In this document: positions 35,015 through 44,895 of the stretch, in pieces | How positions within the stretch are numbered: position 1 is the first letter of the stretch | Layout: each line of letters opens with the position of its first letter | From: Methanobrevibacter wolinii SH | GTDB taxonomy: Archaea > Methanobacteriota > Methanobacteria > Methanobacteriales > Methanobacteriaceae | Assembly (NCBI RefSeq): GCF_000621965.1 | Contig: NZ_KK211379.1 | Span: forward strand, 44,462-108,461 | Length of the DNA: 64,000 nt | Direction: 5' to 3' | Translations under genes and position numbers: made by a program | The notes under the pieces: model-generated | What the model saw: the letters and a program-made list of their open reading frames with translations, nothing else | The model's database searches: none | Told to the model about the DNA's origin: nothing

Positions 35015-37759
35015 TTAATAATCAAATTTCTCATGGAATTTTTCTATTTTATTTTTAACTTCTTTAACTTTATTTCTTCTTTCTTTAAATTTAAGTTTAT
35101 GATTAAATGATTTTTTAAGTTCATCTTCATCAAGTTTACCAGAATATTCATAATAATCAAAAACTTGACGAGCAAGTTTTTCATTTAAATCTTCTTTAGA
35201 GATAATATTTGCAATAGCATTTTCTCTTTCTTTTGACATGAATCCATCAAATACTTCATTAAAAGATAAATCTTTATCATTAATATTTCCTAATTCCTCA
35301 TCAATAAATTTCTCAATTAAACTGATTTTACTTCTTAAATGTTCAGTTTCTTGCATAATATTTAATATACGTTTTTTATCATGTTCAAAACTTGAATCTT
35401 TAGGATTCATTGTTTTAAGAATATTAAGAATATAATCTACATTGATTTTATCATTTCTAAGTAATTCAAGTTCAAAGTCAATATCATCAAGAACAGATAC
35501 TTTATCTTTATCTTTATCAGGAGTTTTAAGTTGATCATGAATATCAAAGTAAACACTTTTATAATCTGAGAAATCTTGTTCAGTCATTTTAATATCATCA
35601 AATGAAAATTCTGAGAAGGTATTCATCTTATTTAATATTCTTGAAAGTTCTCTGAAAATTAATACAAATTGTTCTTTATCTTTCTCACTTTCTAAATTAA
35701 CTGCATCATTTACTGATTTAACAAGTGAATAAAACTTATTAGCTTCTTTATTAAATTTTTCTACAAAGAAATCATATGGCGGTAAAATAATATCCTCAGA
35801 TGCATTAGAATCAGAAAATAATCTAATTGCTTTATCAGTGTTTTCTTTAAGATTTCTAAAACAAACAATATTACCATGAGATTTACGCATATTATATATC
35901 CTATTTGTTCTAGAGAATGCTTGTAATAAACCATGATATTGAAGATTTTTATCTACATACAATGTATTTAAAAGTTTACTATCAAATCCAGTTAAAAACA
36001 TATCAACAACTAAAAGTAAATCAATTTCTCTACTTTTCATTCTTTTAGAAACATCTACATAGTAAGCTTTAAAGTTATCAGTACTAAAATTAGTACCAAA
36101 CATCTCATTATAATCCTTTATATATTTATCAAGTTTATCTCTTGATAATTGTTTATTATCAGATAAATCTTCATTTGCAACATATGTAAAAATAGTAGCA
36201 ACCTTTAAATCATGTTTTCCTTCATCTTTTTTCTTTTTAAATAAATCATAATATTTATGGATTACTCCACCACGTGCAACTGTAAACATTGCATTAAATT
36301 CACGATTTTTAGTTTTATTATCATAACTTTTAATTATATAATCAACAATTTGATTAAGACGTTTATCAGATTCAAAGTATTCTTTTTTGTCAATGCCTTC
36401 AACTTCTAAATCATCTTCAGTAAGCATTTTAGCTCCACCAAAGTAATCAATTGAAAAACCTAAAACATTATTATCTGCAATAGCATCTTTAATTGAATAT
36501 TCATGAAGTCTTTTACCAAAAATACTTTTAGTAGTTTTAAAACCATTAGAATTTTCTTCAAAAATTGGTGTTCCAGTAAAACCAAAAGATAATGCATTAT
36601 TAAAGAAATCAATAATAGATTGATGCATTTCACCAAATTGACTTCTATGACATTCATCATAAATTAAAATAATATTTTTATCACGAATATCTTGAAGTTT
36701 TTTCATATCTCCTTTTGTTTTAACTGCTTTTGATAATTTTTGTATTGTTGTTGTAACAAGTTTACCATTACCTGTTGTAGTTAAATGTTTAATTAAAGCT
36801 CCAGTATGTTTTGTTTCATTTACACAACCATTACAAAAACTATTAAATTCTTTATTTGTTTGAATATCTAAATCACGTCTATCTACAATAAAAAGAACTT
36901 TATATATAGATTCATCTTCTGCTAAAAGTTGACTTACCTTATATGAAGTAATAGTCTTTCCACTACCAGTTGTATGCCAAATATAACCATTTTGTTTAAC
37001 ATCTAATGCTTGATGTATTACTGCTTCTACAGCATATATTTGATAAGCTCTTAAAACCATTAATGTTTTAGATGATTCATTTAAAATCATATATTTTGAG
37101 ATGATTTTTGCAATATTACATTTTTCTAAAAATGTATCTGTAAAATCATTTAATCCATGATAATTTTTATTTTTCTCATCTTTCCAAAAGAAGGTAAATT
37201 CATATTTAAGATCATTTTTAGAACCATTAGCAAAATATTTACTGTCAATACCATTACTTATTACAAATAATTGAATATAGTTAAAAAGTCCACTATATGA
37301 ATGGGATTTATATTTAACAATTTGATTGAAAGCTTCTTTAATATTACCTCCCCTTCTTTTAAGTTCAATTTGAACAAGAGGTAATCCATTAATAAGAATA
37401 GTTACATCATATCTATTTTTATGAAGACCATAAACAGTTATTTGATTAGCTACTTGAAAAATATTCTTACACCATTCTTTCTTATTTAAAAACTTAATGT
37501 AAAAAGAATCATCCTCTCTATCAACATAGTATGTATCTCTTAATTTTTTAGCCTTATCAAATATACTTCCACTATCTAAGTATATTAAAATACGATCAAA
37601 TTCTATATCAGTAAAGGTACAATTATTTAATTTTTCAAGTTGTGTTTTAAAGTTTTCTCTTAAATCATCTTCATTTTTAACATCAACATATTCATATCCA
37701 TTTTCTTCTAATTGTGCAATTAGATTCTTTTCTAATGTTGCTTCACTTTCACTTACCAT
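35015..37759 (-). CDS. hsdR: Type I restriction enzyme motor and nuclease subunit HsdR
   Basis: HsdR translocates DNA and cuts it at a distance when the target is unmethylated. The 914-residue protein has an N-terminal PD-(D/E)XK nuclease (YDVTILINGLPLVQIELKRRG near 115-135), Walker A IWHTTGSGKTITSYKV near 265, DEAD-type IYDECHRSQFG near 370, SFGFTGTPIF, and a helicase C-terminal domain with FSRTNRIYN. A long helical C-terminus follows for docking on HsdM/S. AAGGGGTA precedes the ATG and it starts 27 bases after the DUF5655-type nuclease gene, indicating cotranscription. Silent cassette 3 lies just beyond its 3' end. Confidence 0.95.
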   Translation of the reverse strand: MVSESEATLEKNLIAQLEENGYEYVDVKNEDDLRENFKTQLEKLNNCTFTDIEFDRILIYLDSGSIFDKAKKLRDTYYVDREDDSFYIKFLNKKEWCKNIFQVANQITVYGLHKNRYDVTILINGLPLVQIELKRRGGNIKEAFNQIVKYKSHSYSGLFNYIQLFVISNGIDSKYFANGSKNDLKYEFTFFWKDEKNKNYHGLNDFTDTFLEKCNIAKIISKYMILNESSKTLMVLRAYQIYAVEAVIHQALDVKQNGYIWHTTGSGKTITSYKVSQLLAEDESIYKVLFIVDRRDLDIQTNKEFNSFCNGCVNETKHTGALIKHLTTTGNGKLVTTTIQKLSKAVKTKGDMKKLQDIRDKNIILIYDECHRSQFGEMHQSIIDFFNNALSFGFTGTPIFEENSNGFKTTKSIFGKRLHEYSIKDAIADNNVLGFSIDYFGGAKMLTEDDLEVEGIDKKEYFESDKRLNQIVDYIIKSYDNKTKNREFNAMFTVARGGVIHKYYDLFKKKKDEGKHDLKVATIFTYVANEDLSDNKQLSRDKLDKYIKDYNEMFGTNFSTDNFKAYYVDVSKRMKSREIDLLLVVDMFLTGFDSKLLNTLYVDKNLQYHGLLQAFSRTNRIYNMRKSHGNIVCFRNLKENTDKAIRLFSDSNASEDIILPPYDFFVEKFNKEANKFYSLVKSVNDAVNLESEKDKEQFVLIFRELSRILNKMNTFSEFSFDDIKMTEQDFSDYKSVYFDIHDQLKTPDKDKDKVSVLDDIDFELELLRNDKINVDYILNILKTMNPKDSSFEHDKKRILNIMQETEHLRSKISLIEKFIDEELGNINDKDLSFNEVFDGFMSKERENAIANIISKEDLNEKLARQVFDYYEYSGKLDEDELKKSFNHKLKFKERRNKVKEVKNKIEKFHEKFDY

Positions 37760-37786
37760 ATAATACCCCTTATTAAAAATATAAAT

Positions 37787-38701
37787 TTATATATCATTGT
37801 ATACTTGTTTAGATAATTTTAGAAGATATTCAATATCATCATCATTTCTTACTCTGAATTCATAATCTCCAGATCCATGATGTCCAATATTTGAAACATC
37901 ACGAGTTAATTTTAAATTATCAATTAAATTTCCTTTTTTACCCATATAAACTTTAATATCATTTGATTGTGGTTCTAAAGTGATTAGATTATGATTATTA
38001 AATTTAAAACAAATATAATGTTTACGAGGAACTATATCAATATCTTCAAATTTATTTTGTATTCTATCTTTAATATCATCATATAATTCTTTTATTTCAT
38101 CAGGTTTATTATAAAAAAAGTCTTCTTCATAATAAGTTTTTATTTCATTATTAACATCTTCTTTTAATTTAGAAGTATTATTTAAAGATAAATTTTTTAT
38201 TGAAGTATTAGATTCAATATTTATTCTGTCAAATAAAACTGTATTATTACTGAATTTAGTTATTTTCCATAATTCAAAAGCTAAATCTTTAAATTTAACA
38301 GAATTTAATTGATATTTATTATAATTAGGAGAAATAAACATGACTTTTGACTGACTAAAATCTATATCCTTTTTATTTTTATTTTCATTAAATTTTTGAT
38401 TAAATTCTAAAATAAAATCTGCTTTATTATTTAATAATACAGACAAATATGTATATCCTTGATCAATAACACTAAATGAATTAGTATTTTTATATTCAAT
38501 AATAACAAAAGAATTAGTTTCTTCATTAAATGCAATAGTATCTAATCTAAAATTTTTAACTTGAAATTCTGAAGCAATAAATTTTAAATTAAATAATTCT
38601 TCTAAATTATTTTCAACAAGATCCTGAATATCTTTTTCAGAATTAAAATTAACTTTTCTAATAAATTTTAATTTATTACCTTCAATATTATAAATTGCCA
38701 T
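37787..38701 (-). CDS. PD-(D/E)XK nuclease-like protein with DUF5655-type C-terminus
   Basis: A 304-residue protein. The N-terminal part (residues 15-150) looks like a PD-(D/E)XK endonuclease fold: DIQDLVENNLEELF, then FRLDTIAFNEETNSFVIIEYK with Asp and Glu-x-Lys placed as in DUF91/NucS-type nucleases. The C-terminal part (from about 205) has IKELYDDIKDRI, PRKHYICFKFN and a final YEFRVRNDDDIEYLLKLSKQ, fitting the DUF5655 pattern. AGGGGAG precedes the ATG. Its position directly upstream of hsdR in one transcription unit suggests an accessory restriction or defence function, but similar proteins also occur alone. Domain names are from memory of the patterns. Confidence 0.75.
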   Translation of the reverse strand: MAIYNIEGNKLKFIRKVNFNSEKDIQDLVENNLEELFNLKFIASEFQVKNFRLDTIAFNEETNSFVIIEYKNTNSFSVIDQGYTYLSVLLNNKADFILEFNQKFNENKNKKDIDFSQSKVMFISPNYNKYQLNSVKFKDLAFELWKITKFSNNTVLFDRINIESNTSIKNLSLNNTSKLKEDVNNEIKTYYEEDFFYNKPDEIKELYDDIKDRIQNKFEDIDIVPRKHYICFKFNNHNLITLEPQSNDIKVYMGKKGNLIDNLKLTRDVSNIGHHGSGDYEFRVRNDDDIEYLLKLSKQVYNDI

Positions 38702-38822
38702 ATAACTCCCCTTAAAACAATAAAAAAAGTAGATAAAATAATAATGTATTATAATAAAAAATAAAATAAGTTTTTAGTTAATATAAATATAACTAAAAAT
38801 TAATTTTTAATATACAATAGAA

Positions 38823-41597
38823 CTAATCCTCCTCAGCTACTCTAGAAACACCAAGCCCTTTTTTAATTTTAATAATTGTATCTGCAGCACTTTCAAGTTC
38901 TTCATCATGAGTTACAATAATCATTTGTGGTAAACTTGACATTTTCCTAAGTAAATCAATAAGTTCATGTCTACGGTAACTATCTAAGTGTATAGTAGGT
39001 TCATCTAAAAGAATTGTTTCCATAATTCCATTACTCATTGATTTAGTAATACCTAACCTTAATGCAAGAGCAATAGCAATTCTTTCTCCACCACTTACCA
39101 TATCTAAACTTGATTCACCTTCAGGTCCATATAAACTTACATTGAAATCATCATCTAAGATAAGATCAGAGTAGTCAAAGTTAAATTCTTCAAAGAATTC
39201 TTTAGTATATTTTTGAATAGTTGGTCTTGAAAGTTTTCTTAAATCTTCTTGAATACCATCTTTTGAGAATAATGATCTTATTTCTACAAGATATTTAATA
39301 AAGGTTTGAATATCCTCATAGTCTTTTAAAAGTGAGGTGTATTCTTTTTGTTCTTTAATTAAATTATCAAGATTTGATTTAATAATCTTAATTTGACCTT
39401 CATATTTAGATGAATCTTTATTTAAATTTGTTAATTTATCTTCAACAATAGTTAAGTTTGATACTACAGTATTGTATTTTTCTTCATCATAACTTACAGT
39501 TTTAATATCTTTAAGTAATTTCTCAAGATTAGATTCTTTAAATTTAAGAGATTCTTTTTTAGAAGATATTTGAGATTCATAGGAACTTTTTACTTTAACA
39601 AAACCTTTAAGTTGATTAAATTTAGTTTCTTTACGTTTTAAATCTTCAATTCTATCTTTTAATTCTTGTTCACTAATTTCTGCAGAAAGATGAGTATCTT
39701 TATTAATATCAATTTGTATTAAACGTACAGTATGATCAAATTCATCACGGTTTTGATTGATTCTGTTTTTAATATCTATTTCACTAGAATAATCATTGAT
39801 TGTCTTTTTAGCACCAACATATTTATCATAACCTTCTTTTGATTGTTTACGTTTTGAGCGTGTTTCTTCAATTTCTGAATTAATTTTAAGAAGATTATCT
39901 TTAGTATGTTTTTTATCTTCTATTTCATTGCGATTTTCTTCATATTTCTTATTATTTTTAACTAATCTATCAATTAAATATTTATTAGCAGCTAAATCTT
40001 TTGATAAATTATTAAATGTATCTTTTTTAGATTTAACAATATCTCTTTTATCTTTTAATATTGCAATGTCTTTCTCATCTTTATCTATTTTATTTCTTGA
40101 AGAGACTATTTTTTCTTTATAACCTCTTTCAAGATCTAATTTTTTCTGATTAGATATATCAGATTGACAGATAGGACATTTATTACCAATATTTTTCAAA
40201 TCATCTAATGGTTTTTTACATGACTTAATTGTTTCTTTAGATGTTGCAATTTCATTTGTTTTATCTTTAATATCATTATCAATATTAGATATTGTTTCTT
40301 CTGAATCAATAATTATTTTATTTAATATATCTGCAACTTCATCTGGAGATTTATTATCAATATCTGTATAATTAGTCTCCTTCTCAATAGTTTCAACTAA
40401 TTCTTTATTAAAACTATCTAATTTTTCAGAGTCTTCATCAATCTCATTTTTTAAATTTTTATTATCTAATATAATTTTATTTAATAATTCAAATTGACTA
40501 TCTGCTTTAGCTTTATCTTCAAATAATTTCTCTAAAACATCACCAAGTTTATTATGTTCATCATAACTTGGTTTATATCTATTAAGAATTTCTTGATGAT
40601 TTTTAACTGTTTTTAAATCTTTTTCAAAAGTTTCTTTTTCTTTGTTTAATTCAAGGATTTTCTTTGAACATTCCTCAAAGTGTAAATAGACTGGAAGTTT
40701 TCTTACATATTTTTCTAATCTATTCATCTCTTTTTCTGATGTATTAATCTCATCAAGTTTAAATTGAAGTTCTGATTTTTCATGTTTAAGACGTTTAACT
40801 TCATCTTGTTCATTATCTATTCTATTTTTAAGATTAGTGTATTCTAATCTATTTACATCTAAAGATTGTTTTTGTTTACTAAGTTCATCTTTATTTATTT
40901 TAACTTGTTTAATTTTACCATCAATTGCTAATTTCTCATTTTTAAGATTTGTATATGCTAATTGATTATCTTTAATTTGTACATCAACATTATCTTTATT
41001 AACAAGTCTTCCTTTAAGTTCCGCTTCTTTATTCTCATAATCATTAATAAGTGGTTTAATATTTTCCCATGCTTTTTCAAGAGAGTCAATACCTAAAAGT
41101 TTAGCAATGAGTTTTTTCTTTTCAGCAGGTGATTTACTTACTAATTCTGCAATTTCTCCTTGTCTTATGTAAATTGCATTTAAGAATAAATCAGAATCAA
41201 TCTGTAAAATAGATTTAATCTCAGAATTTACATTCTTATCATTTTCACACATTATTTGATATTGATAATCTCCATCAGCTTTATTATAGAATTTCTGATA
41301 TAATACTGCTTTAGATGAGGATTTTGTATGTGATCTTTCTACTTTATAATGATTACCATTAGATGTAAATTCAAGTGAAACACTCATAGTAGATGTTGCA
41401 TTACCTTTAGAATTTCTCATTAAATCTTTAATAGTTTTACTATTATGTTGTTTAAACAATGCAAAACTTATTGCTTCAAGTATTGTAGATTTACCTGCAC
41501 CATTTTCACCAACAATAAGAGATATACCTGGATTAAAATCAATTTTAGTATCTTTATGTGATTTAAAATTTTTAAGATGTAAACTATCAAAAATCAT
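38823..41597 (-). CDS. rad50: DNA double-strand break repair ATPase Rad50
   Basis: Rad50 is the SMC-like ATPase that, with Mre11, tethers and processes DNA ends. The 924-residue protein has Walker A IVGENGAGKSTILEAI at the N-terminus, about 750 residues of coiled coil with the zinc hook CPICQSD near residue 475 in the middle, and the ABC signature MVSGGERIAIALALRLG plus Walker B METILLDEPTIHLD near the C-terminus. It follows mre11 by 61 bases on the same strand. All active elements are present. Confidence 0.96.
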   Translation of the reverse strand: MIFDSLHLKNFKSHKDTKIDFNPGISLIVGENGAGKSTILEAISFALFKQHNSKTIKDLMRNSKGNATSTMSVSLEFTSNGNHYKVERSHTKSSSKAVLYQKFYNKADGDYQYQIMCENDKNVNSEIKSILQIDSDLFLNAIYIRQGEIAELVSKSPAEKKKLIAKLLGIDSLEKAWENIKPLINDYENKEAELKGRLVNKDNVDVQIKDNQLAYTNLKNEKLAIDGKIKQVKINKDELSKQKQSLDVNRLEYTNLKNRIDNEQDEVKRLKHEKSELQFKLDEINTSEKEMNRLEKYVRKLPVYLHFEECSKKILELNKEKETFEKDLKTVKNHQEILNRYKPSYDEHNKLGDVLEKLFEDKAKADSQFELLNKIILDNKNLKNEIDEDSEKLDSFNKELVETIEKETNYTDIDNKSPDEVADILNKIIIDSEETISNIDNDIKDKTNEIATSKETIKSCKKPLDDLKNIGNKCPICQSDISNQKKLDLERGYKEKIVSSRNKIDKDEKDIAILKDKRDIVKSKKDTFNNLSKDLAANKYLIDRLVKNNKKYEENRNEIEDKKHTKDNLLKINSEIEETRSKRKQSKEGYDKYVGAKKTINDYSSEIDIKNRINQNRDEFDHTVRLIQIDINKDTHLSAEISEQELKDRIEDLKRKETKFNQLKGFVKVKSSYESQISSKKESLKFKESNLEKLLKDIKTVSYDEEKYNTVVSNLTIVEDKLTNLNKDSSKYEGQIKIIKSNLDNLIKEQKEYTSLLKDYEDIQTFIKYLVEIRSLFSKDGIQEDLRKLSRPTIQKYTKEFFEEFNFDYSDLILDDDFNVSLYGPEGESSLDMVSGGERIAIALALRLGITKSMSNGIMETILLDEPTIHLDSYRRHELIDLLRKMSSLPQMIIVTHDEELESAADTIIKIKKGLGVSRVAEED

Positions 41598-41658
41598 AAA
41601 TATTCACCTTCCACAAGAAAATAATCAAATGAACTATTAATTTCTAGAGATAACATGA

Positions 41659-42795
41659 TTAATCATCTCCTTTAAATAACTTATCATAACATACTTTTAA
41701 ATCATCAATTGCTTCTTCAGTATTATCTTTAGATAAATCATTAAATAAGCTAACAGCTAAGTTACTAACATCTTCATTTTCAGAATTTAATTTATCAACA
41801 ATTAATTTATCAATATTTATACCTTCATTTATAGGAACAATATCATCATTATCTTCAATAATATTGAAGTTAGGTCTAAATAATAATGTTGAATCAGAAA
41901 GTTCTTTATTTAAATATTCATAAACATCTGCTCCAGCGAAGTTTTTACCAGAGATAGTAAGGTTTACTATAGGTGGTTTATTTAATTTTTCAATATATGA
42001 TTTTAATTTTAAAATCTCATTATTTAAAAAGGTATAATCAATGTTTTCATTAATAAATTCTCTTGGAAGATCCATTTTGATTCTCTCTGTAGATACTTCA
42101 CCATGTTCCATTTCAACAAGAACAAAACCTTTACCATTTTTCTTATAATCTTCTAATTCATTAGACTTCCAAATCTCAGTTGAACCAGGATAAACTAAAC
42201 GACCTTCACCAAATGAATCATTAATATAATTATGAAGATGTCCCATAGCATAATAATTAAAATTAACTGGTAAATCTCCAATTTCTAATTCATATTGAGG
42301 TACATATTTATCAATACCTTGATGTAAAACTAAAATTTTATTTTCAAAAGGTTCTGCTTTTTTAGATAATCTTTCAAGATCATCTTTAAGTACTAAATTC
42401 CTATTTTGTGGTTTATATGGAATTCCACCAATAAAATAGTCTTCTTCCCTATAAAATGATTTAATTGGACTAATTAATTTAATACCATTATATTTAAATA
42501 ATACTTGTGGTGGAATTGGATTAGCTCTTCTTGGCATATCATGATTTCCAGCAATAGCATAAATAGGTATTCCTGCTTTATCTAATTTATTAACTGCTCT
42601 TTGAACTTTAAGTAAAGCATCAGTAGATGGACGTGATGTTTCAAATAAATCTCCACTATGAACTACAAAATCAACATCTAAATCTATGATTTTATCAATA
42701 ATCTCTTCAAAGACATTGTAAAAATCAAGCTCACGATCTACTAATCCATATTGACGATATCCTAAATGAGTATCTGAAAGATGTGCAAATTTCAT
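41659..42795 (-). CDS. mre11: DNA double-strand break repair nuclease Mre11
   Basis: Mre11 is the manganese-dependent exo/endonuclease partner of Rad50. The 378-residue product shows all five phosphoesterase motifs: LSDTHLGYRQYG, VVHSGDLFETSRP, AIAGNHDMPRR, LVLHQGIDKY and YYAMGHLHNY. A capping domain and a C-terminal Rad50-binding region follow. It is the first gene of the mre11-rad50 unit; a long AT-rich region lies upstream. Confidence 0.96.
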   Translation of the reverse strand: MKFAHLSDTHLGYRQYGLVDRELDFYNVFEEIIDKIIDLDVDFVVHSGDLFETSRPSTDALLKVQRAVNKLDKAGIPIYAIAGNHDMPRRANPIPPQVLFKYNGIKLISPIKSFYREEDYFIGGIPYKPQNRNLVLKDDLERLSKKAEPFENKILVLHQGIDKYVPQYELEIGDLPVNFNYYAMGHLHNYINDSFGEGRLVYPGSTEIWKSNELEDYKKNGKGFVLVEMEHGEVSTERIKMDLPREFINENIDYTFLNNEILKLKSYIEKLNKPPIVNLTISGKNFAGADVYEYLNKELSDSTLLFRPNFNIIEDNDDIVPINEGINIDKLIVDKLNSENEDVSNLAVSLFNDLSKDNTEEAIDDLKVCYDKLFKGDD

Positions 42796-43684
42796 TATAT
42801 CACAATTTTTTAAATAATAAAAATCTATAAACTTTTAAAAATTAAAATATAATTTTTAAATAAATAAGGTTAATATAAGGTTAAATCTAATTTAAACCTC
42901 TTTTAATAAGTTGAAATCTAATTTTAAACAAATAATAAATAAAAATAAATTGAATAATACATAGATAACTACTTTAAATTAATTAATTATATAGTGAAAA
43001 TAACATATATATTTATTTAAATTTTTAAAAAATATTTTAAAATATATACAGTTTATAATTTAATAAAAATTAATAAAATAAGAGTAAATAATAAGTCTGC
43101 CAAATAAGATATTTTTTTAAGAATATACATTTTTTAAATCAAGTAATAAGGGGGAATTTTAAAAATAATAAAAAATACATATAAAGAACTTAAATATTTT
43201 GACAGACTTATGAAATGTATAAAAAAATTTTCGTTTTTTATACACACTAAATCTTATGTAGTAAATAGTATATAAACTTATTCCTTTTTAAATTAAAAAA
43301 ACACAATTAATAAAGTAATACTAATATTATTAGTGTTTCATACAAAATTATATATAAAAAGTAAAAATATTACTAATTTAAATGGAAAAATAAAGAATAA
43401 TATTAACTTAATTATGTTAAAATATATAAAAAATAAACTTTAAAATATATAAAGTTAAATTTAAAAAATAATTAAAAAATAAGATTTAAAGTTATATAAA
43501 ATTAATTTAAAAATAAACTTTAGTATAAAACCAAATTTAAAAAATAATTAAAAAATAAGATTTAAAGTTATATAAAATTAATTTAAAAACATTAAAAAAA
43601 AACTTTGAAATTATATAATACTAAATTTAAAAAAAGCATTTTGTATTAAGATTGAAAGAATATATCTATTAAAAATTAAAGAAT
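42796..43684. other. Gene-free region with duplicated AT-rich segment
   Basis: 888 bases upstream of mre11 with no supported gene. A 57-base segment is repeated at about 43457-43513 and 43533-43589 (76-base period; both copies contain AATAAGATTTAAAGTTATAT), and a further degenerate copy follows near 43595-43635. The candidate mobile-element remnant at 43091-43244 is listed separately. Confidence 0.55.
43091..43244. repeat. Inverted-repeat element, possible MITE or structured RNA
   Basis: ATAAGTCTGCCAAATA at 43091-43106 is repeated inverted, with one mismatch in the first 13 bases, at 43195-43211 (TATTTTGACAGACTTAT). Immediately to the right lies a perfect 11-base hairpin, TGTATAAAAAA 43216-43226 with TTTTTTATACA 43234-43244. 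The 121-base interval has no gene. A similar AAGTCTGTC sequence near 13570 hints at a dispersed element. Confidence 0.55.
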
Positions 43685-43933
43685 TTAAAATCTGATTTTA
43701 TTTAAATATTTTCTTTTATTTTTAAGTTCTAAAAGTTCTGTTTCTTGTTTTATTCTTTTTTCCATAGCATGTAATTCATCATTTAATGCTTTATCAACTA
43801 TTTTATCATATTTTTTAAATTCTTTATCATATTTCATTTCTAACTTTTTAATTTCAGCCATACGTTTATTAGAAATCCTTTTATATATTTCATCAGCTTT
43901 TTCATCAAATTCTTCAGGTTTTATATTAGACAT
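43685..43933 (-). CDS. Small helical protein of unknown function
   Basis: An 82-residue, strongly charged, predicted all-helical protein (EEFDEKADEIYKRISNKRMAEIKKLEMKYDKEFK...), with no Cys, signal peptide or membrane segment. GGTGAATTA stands at normal distance before the ATG, which supports it being a real gene despite its isolation. Coiled-coil character resembles the 19022-19450 protein only in composition. No family recognised. Confidence 0.6.
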   Translation of the reverse strand: MSNIKPEEFDEKADEIYKRISNKRMAEIKKLEMKYDKEFKKYDKIVDKALNDELHAMEKRIKQETELLELKNKRKYLNKIRF

Positions 43934-44870
43934 ATTAATTCACCAAATATTCAGTAAGTCCAAATTCATTCTTAAGCAAGAAGTTGTTTTATATTAAATA
44001 TATTAATTTACCAAATCTAAACTAAACTTAACAAGAATTATAAAACAACTATCAAATTTAGAGATATTACTTTATAGATATATTATTAATTATTTGAATA
44101 TTATTAAATTTATATAATATAAATTTTCTTAAGAATAATAAAACCATATTTTAAAAATAAGACTATTTAAAGAATTGAAGTGTAATATTATTAAAAAAAA
44201 TAGTTAAAAAATAAAAAGAATAGTTAAATAGACGATTGCTAGTGCTTATAACATAAATCCTCATAGTTAAATTTAATATCTTAAATAAAAAATACCAATT
44301 AACAATTAAGTAAAATAACTGATAATTAGCTAAACCCCAAATCAAATTTAAAAAATATAAATACTTTATTTCAATATAAAGTATATTTTCAATTGTAAAA
44401 ATATAATATAACTAAAAGATTATAAAAAATATAATCTTTCAACTTATAAAAAATATTATAAGCATACATACGAACAATCGTCATAATTATTTATCGTATA
44501 TTAAAATATAAATCTTTCGGTAAAAATTAAACATTAAAATAAAATAAAAAACAAGATTATCTTAAAGATTTATTTTATTAAAAAATAAGTTCAATAAAAC
44601 TATTTTAAAATTAAATCTAAGACATATTAAATTTAAAGAAATATAATATCATCAAATACTAAAAAATATTAAGATATCCATTTTAATATAGAAATGTCTA
44701 AAAAATAAAGTAGATTTAAAAAAATAAAATTAATATAGAAGTTATTTTCTATAAAAAATATATTTAAAAACTCATTTTACTTAAAAATTTAGGTTTCTAA
44801 AGTTAATATTTTTAATTAAAAATAAATTTATCCTAAATTTAATGATTTAAGAAGTCTAAAAAAATAAAAG
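43934..44870. other. Gene-free region with several dyads
   Basis: Nearly 940 bases without a convincing gene. It contains an inverted repeat pair (44231-44251 and 44456-44482) and local hairpins, listed separately. A 60-codon minus-strand frame at 44163-44345 starts from TTG without a ribosome binding site and is not called. Confidence 0.5.
44231..44482. repeat. Spaced inverted repeat with internal hairpins
   Basis: GACGATTG 44231-44238 and TGCTTATAA 44243-44251 are mirrored as TTATAAGCA 44456-44464 and CAATCGTC 44475-44482. Between them lies a perfect ten-base hairpin, AAAGATTATA 44415-44424 with TATAATCTTT 44430-44439. These bases stand out from the surrounding A/T sequence. The region could be a non-coding RNA or a relic of a mobile element; I cannot tell which. 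Confidence 0.5.
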
Positions 44871-44893
44871 GATTATGTAAAGTTTACATAATC
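44871..44893 (-). terminator. Hairpin terminator of the secreted-protein gene
   Basis: GATTATGTAAA 44871-44881-region pairs with TTTACATAATC ending at 44893, and on the minus strand the hairpin is followed by CCTTTTATTTTTTT. It starts three bases beyond the stop codon of the 44896 gene. Confidence 0.7.
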
Positions 44894-44895
44894 AT

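Noticed and set aside
44163-44345. 60-codon minus-strand frame in a gene-free region
   Set aside because: TTG start, no ribosome binding site, and it runs through an inverted repeat; hydrophobicity is explained by A/T content.
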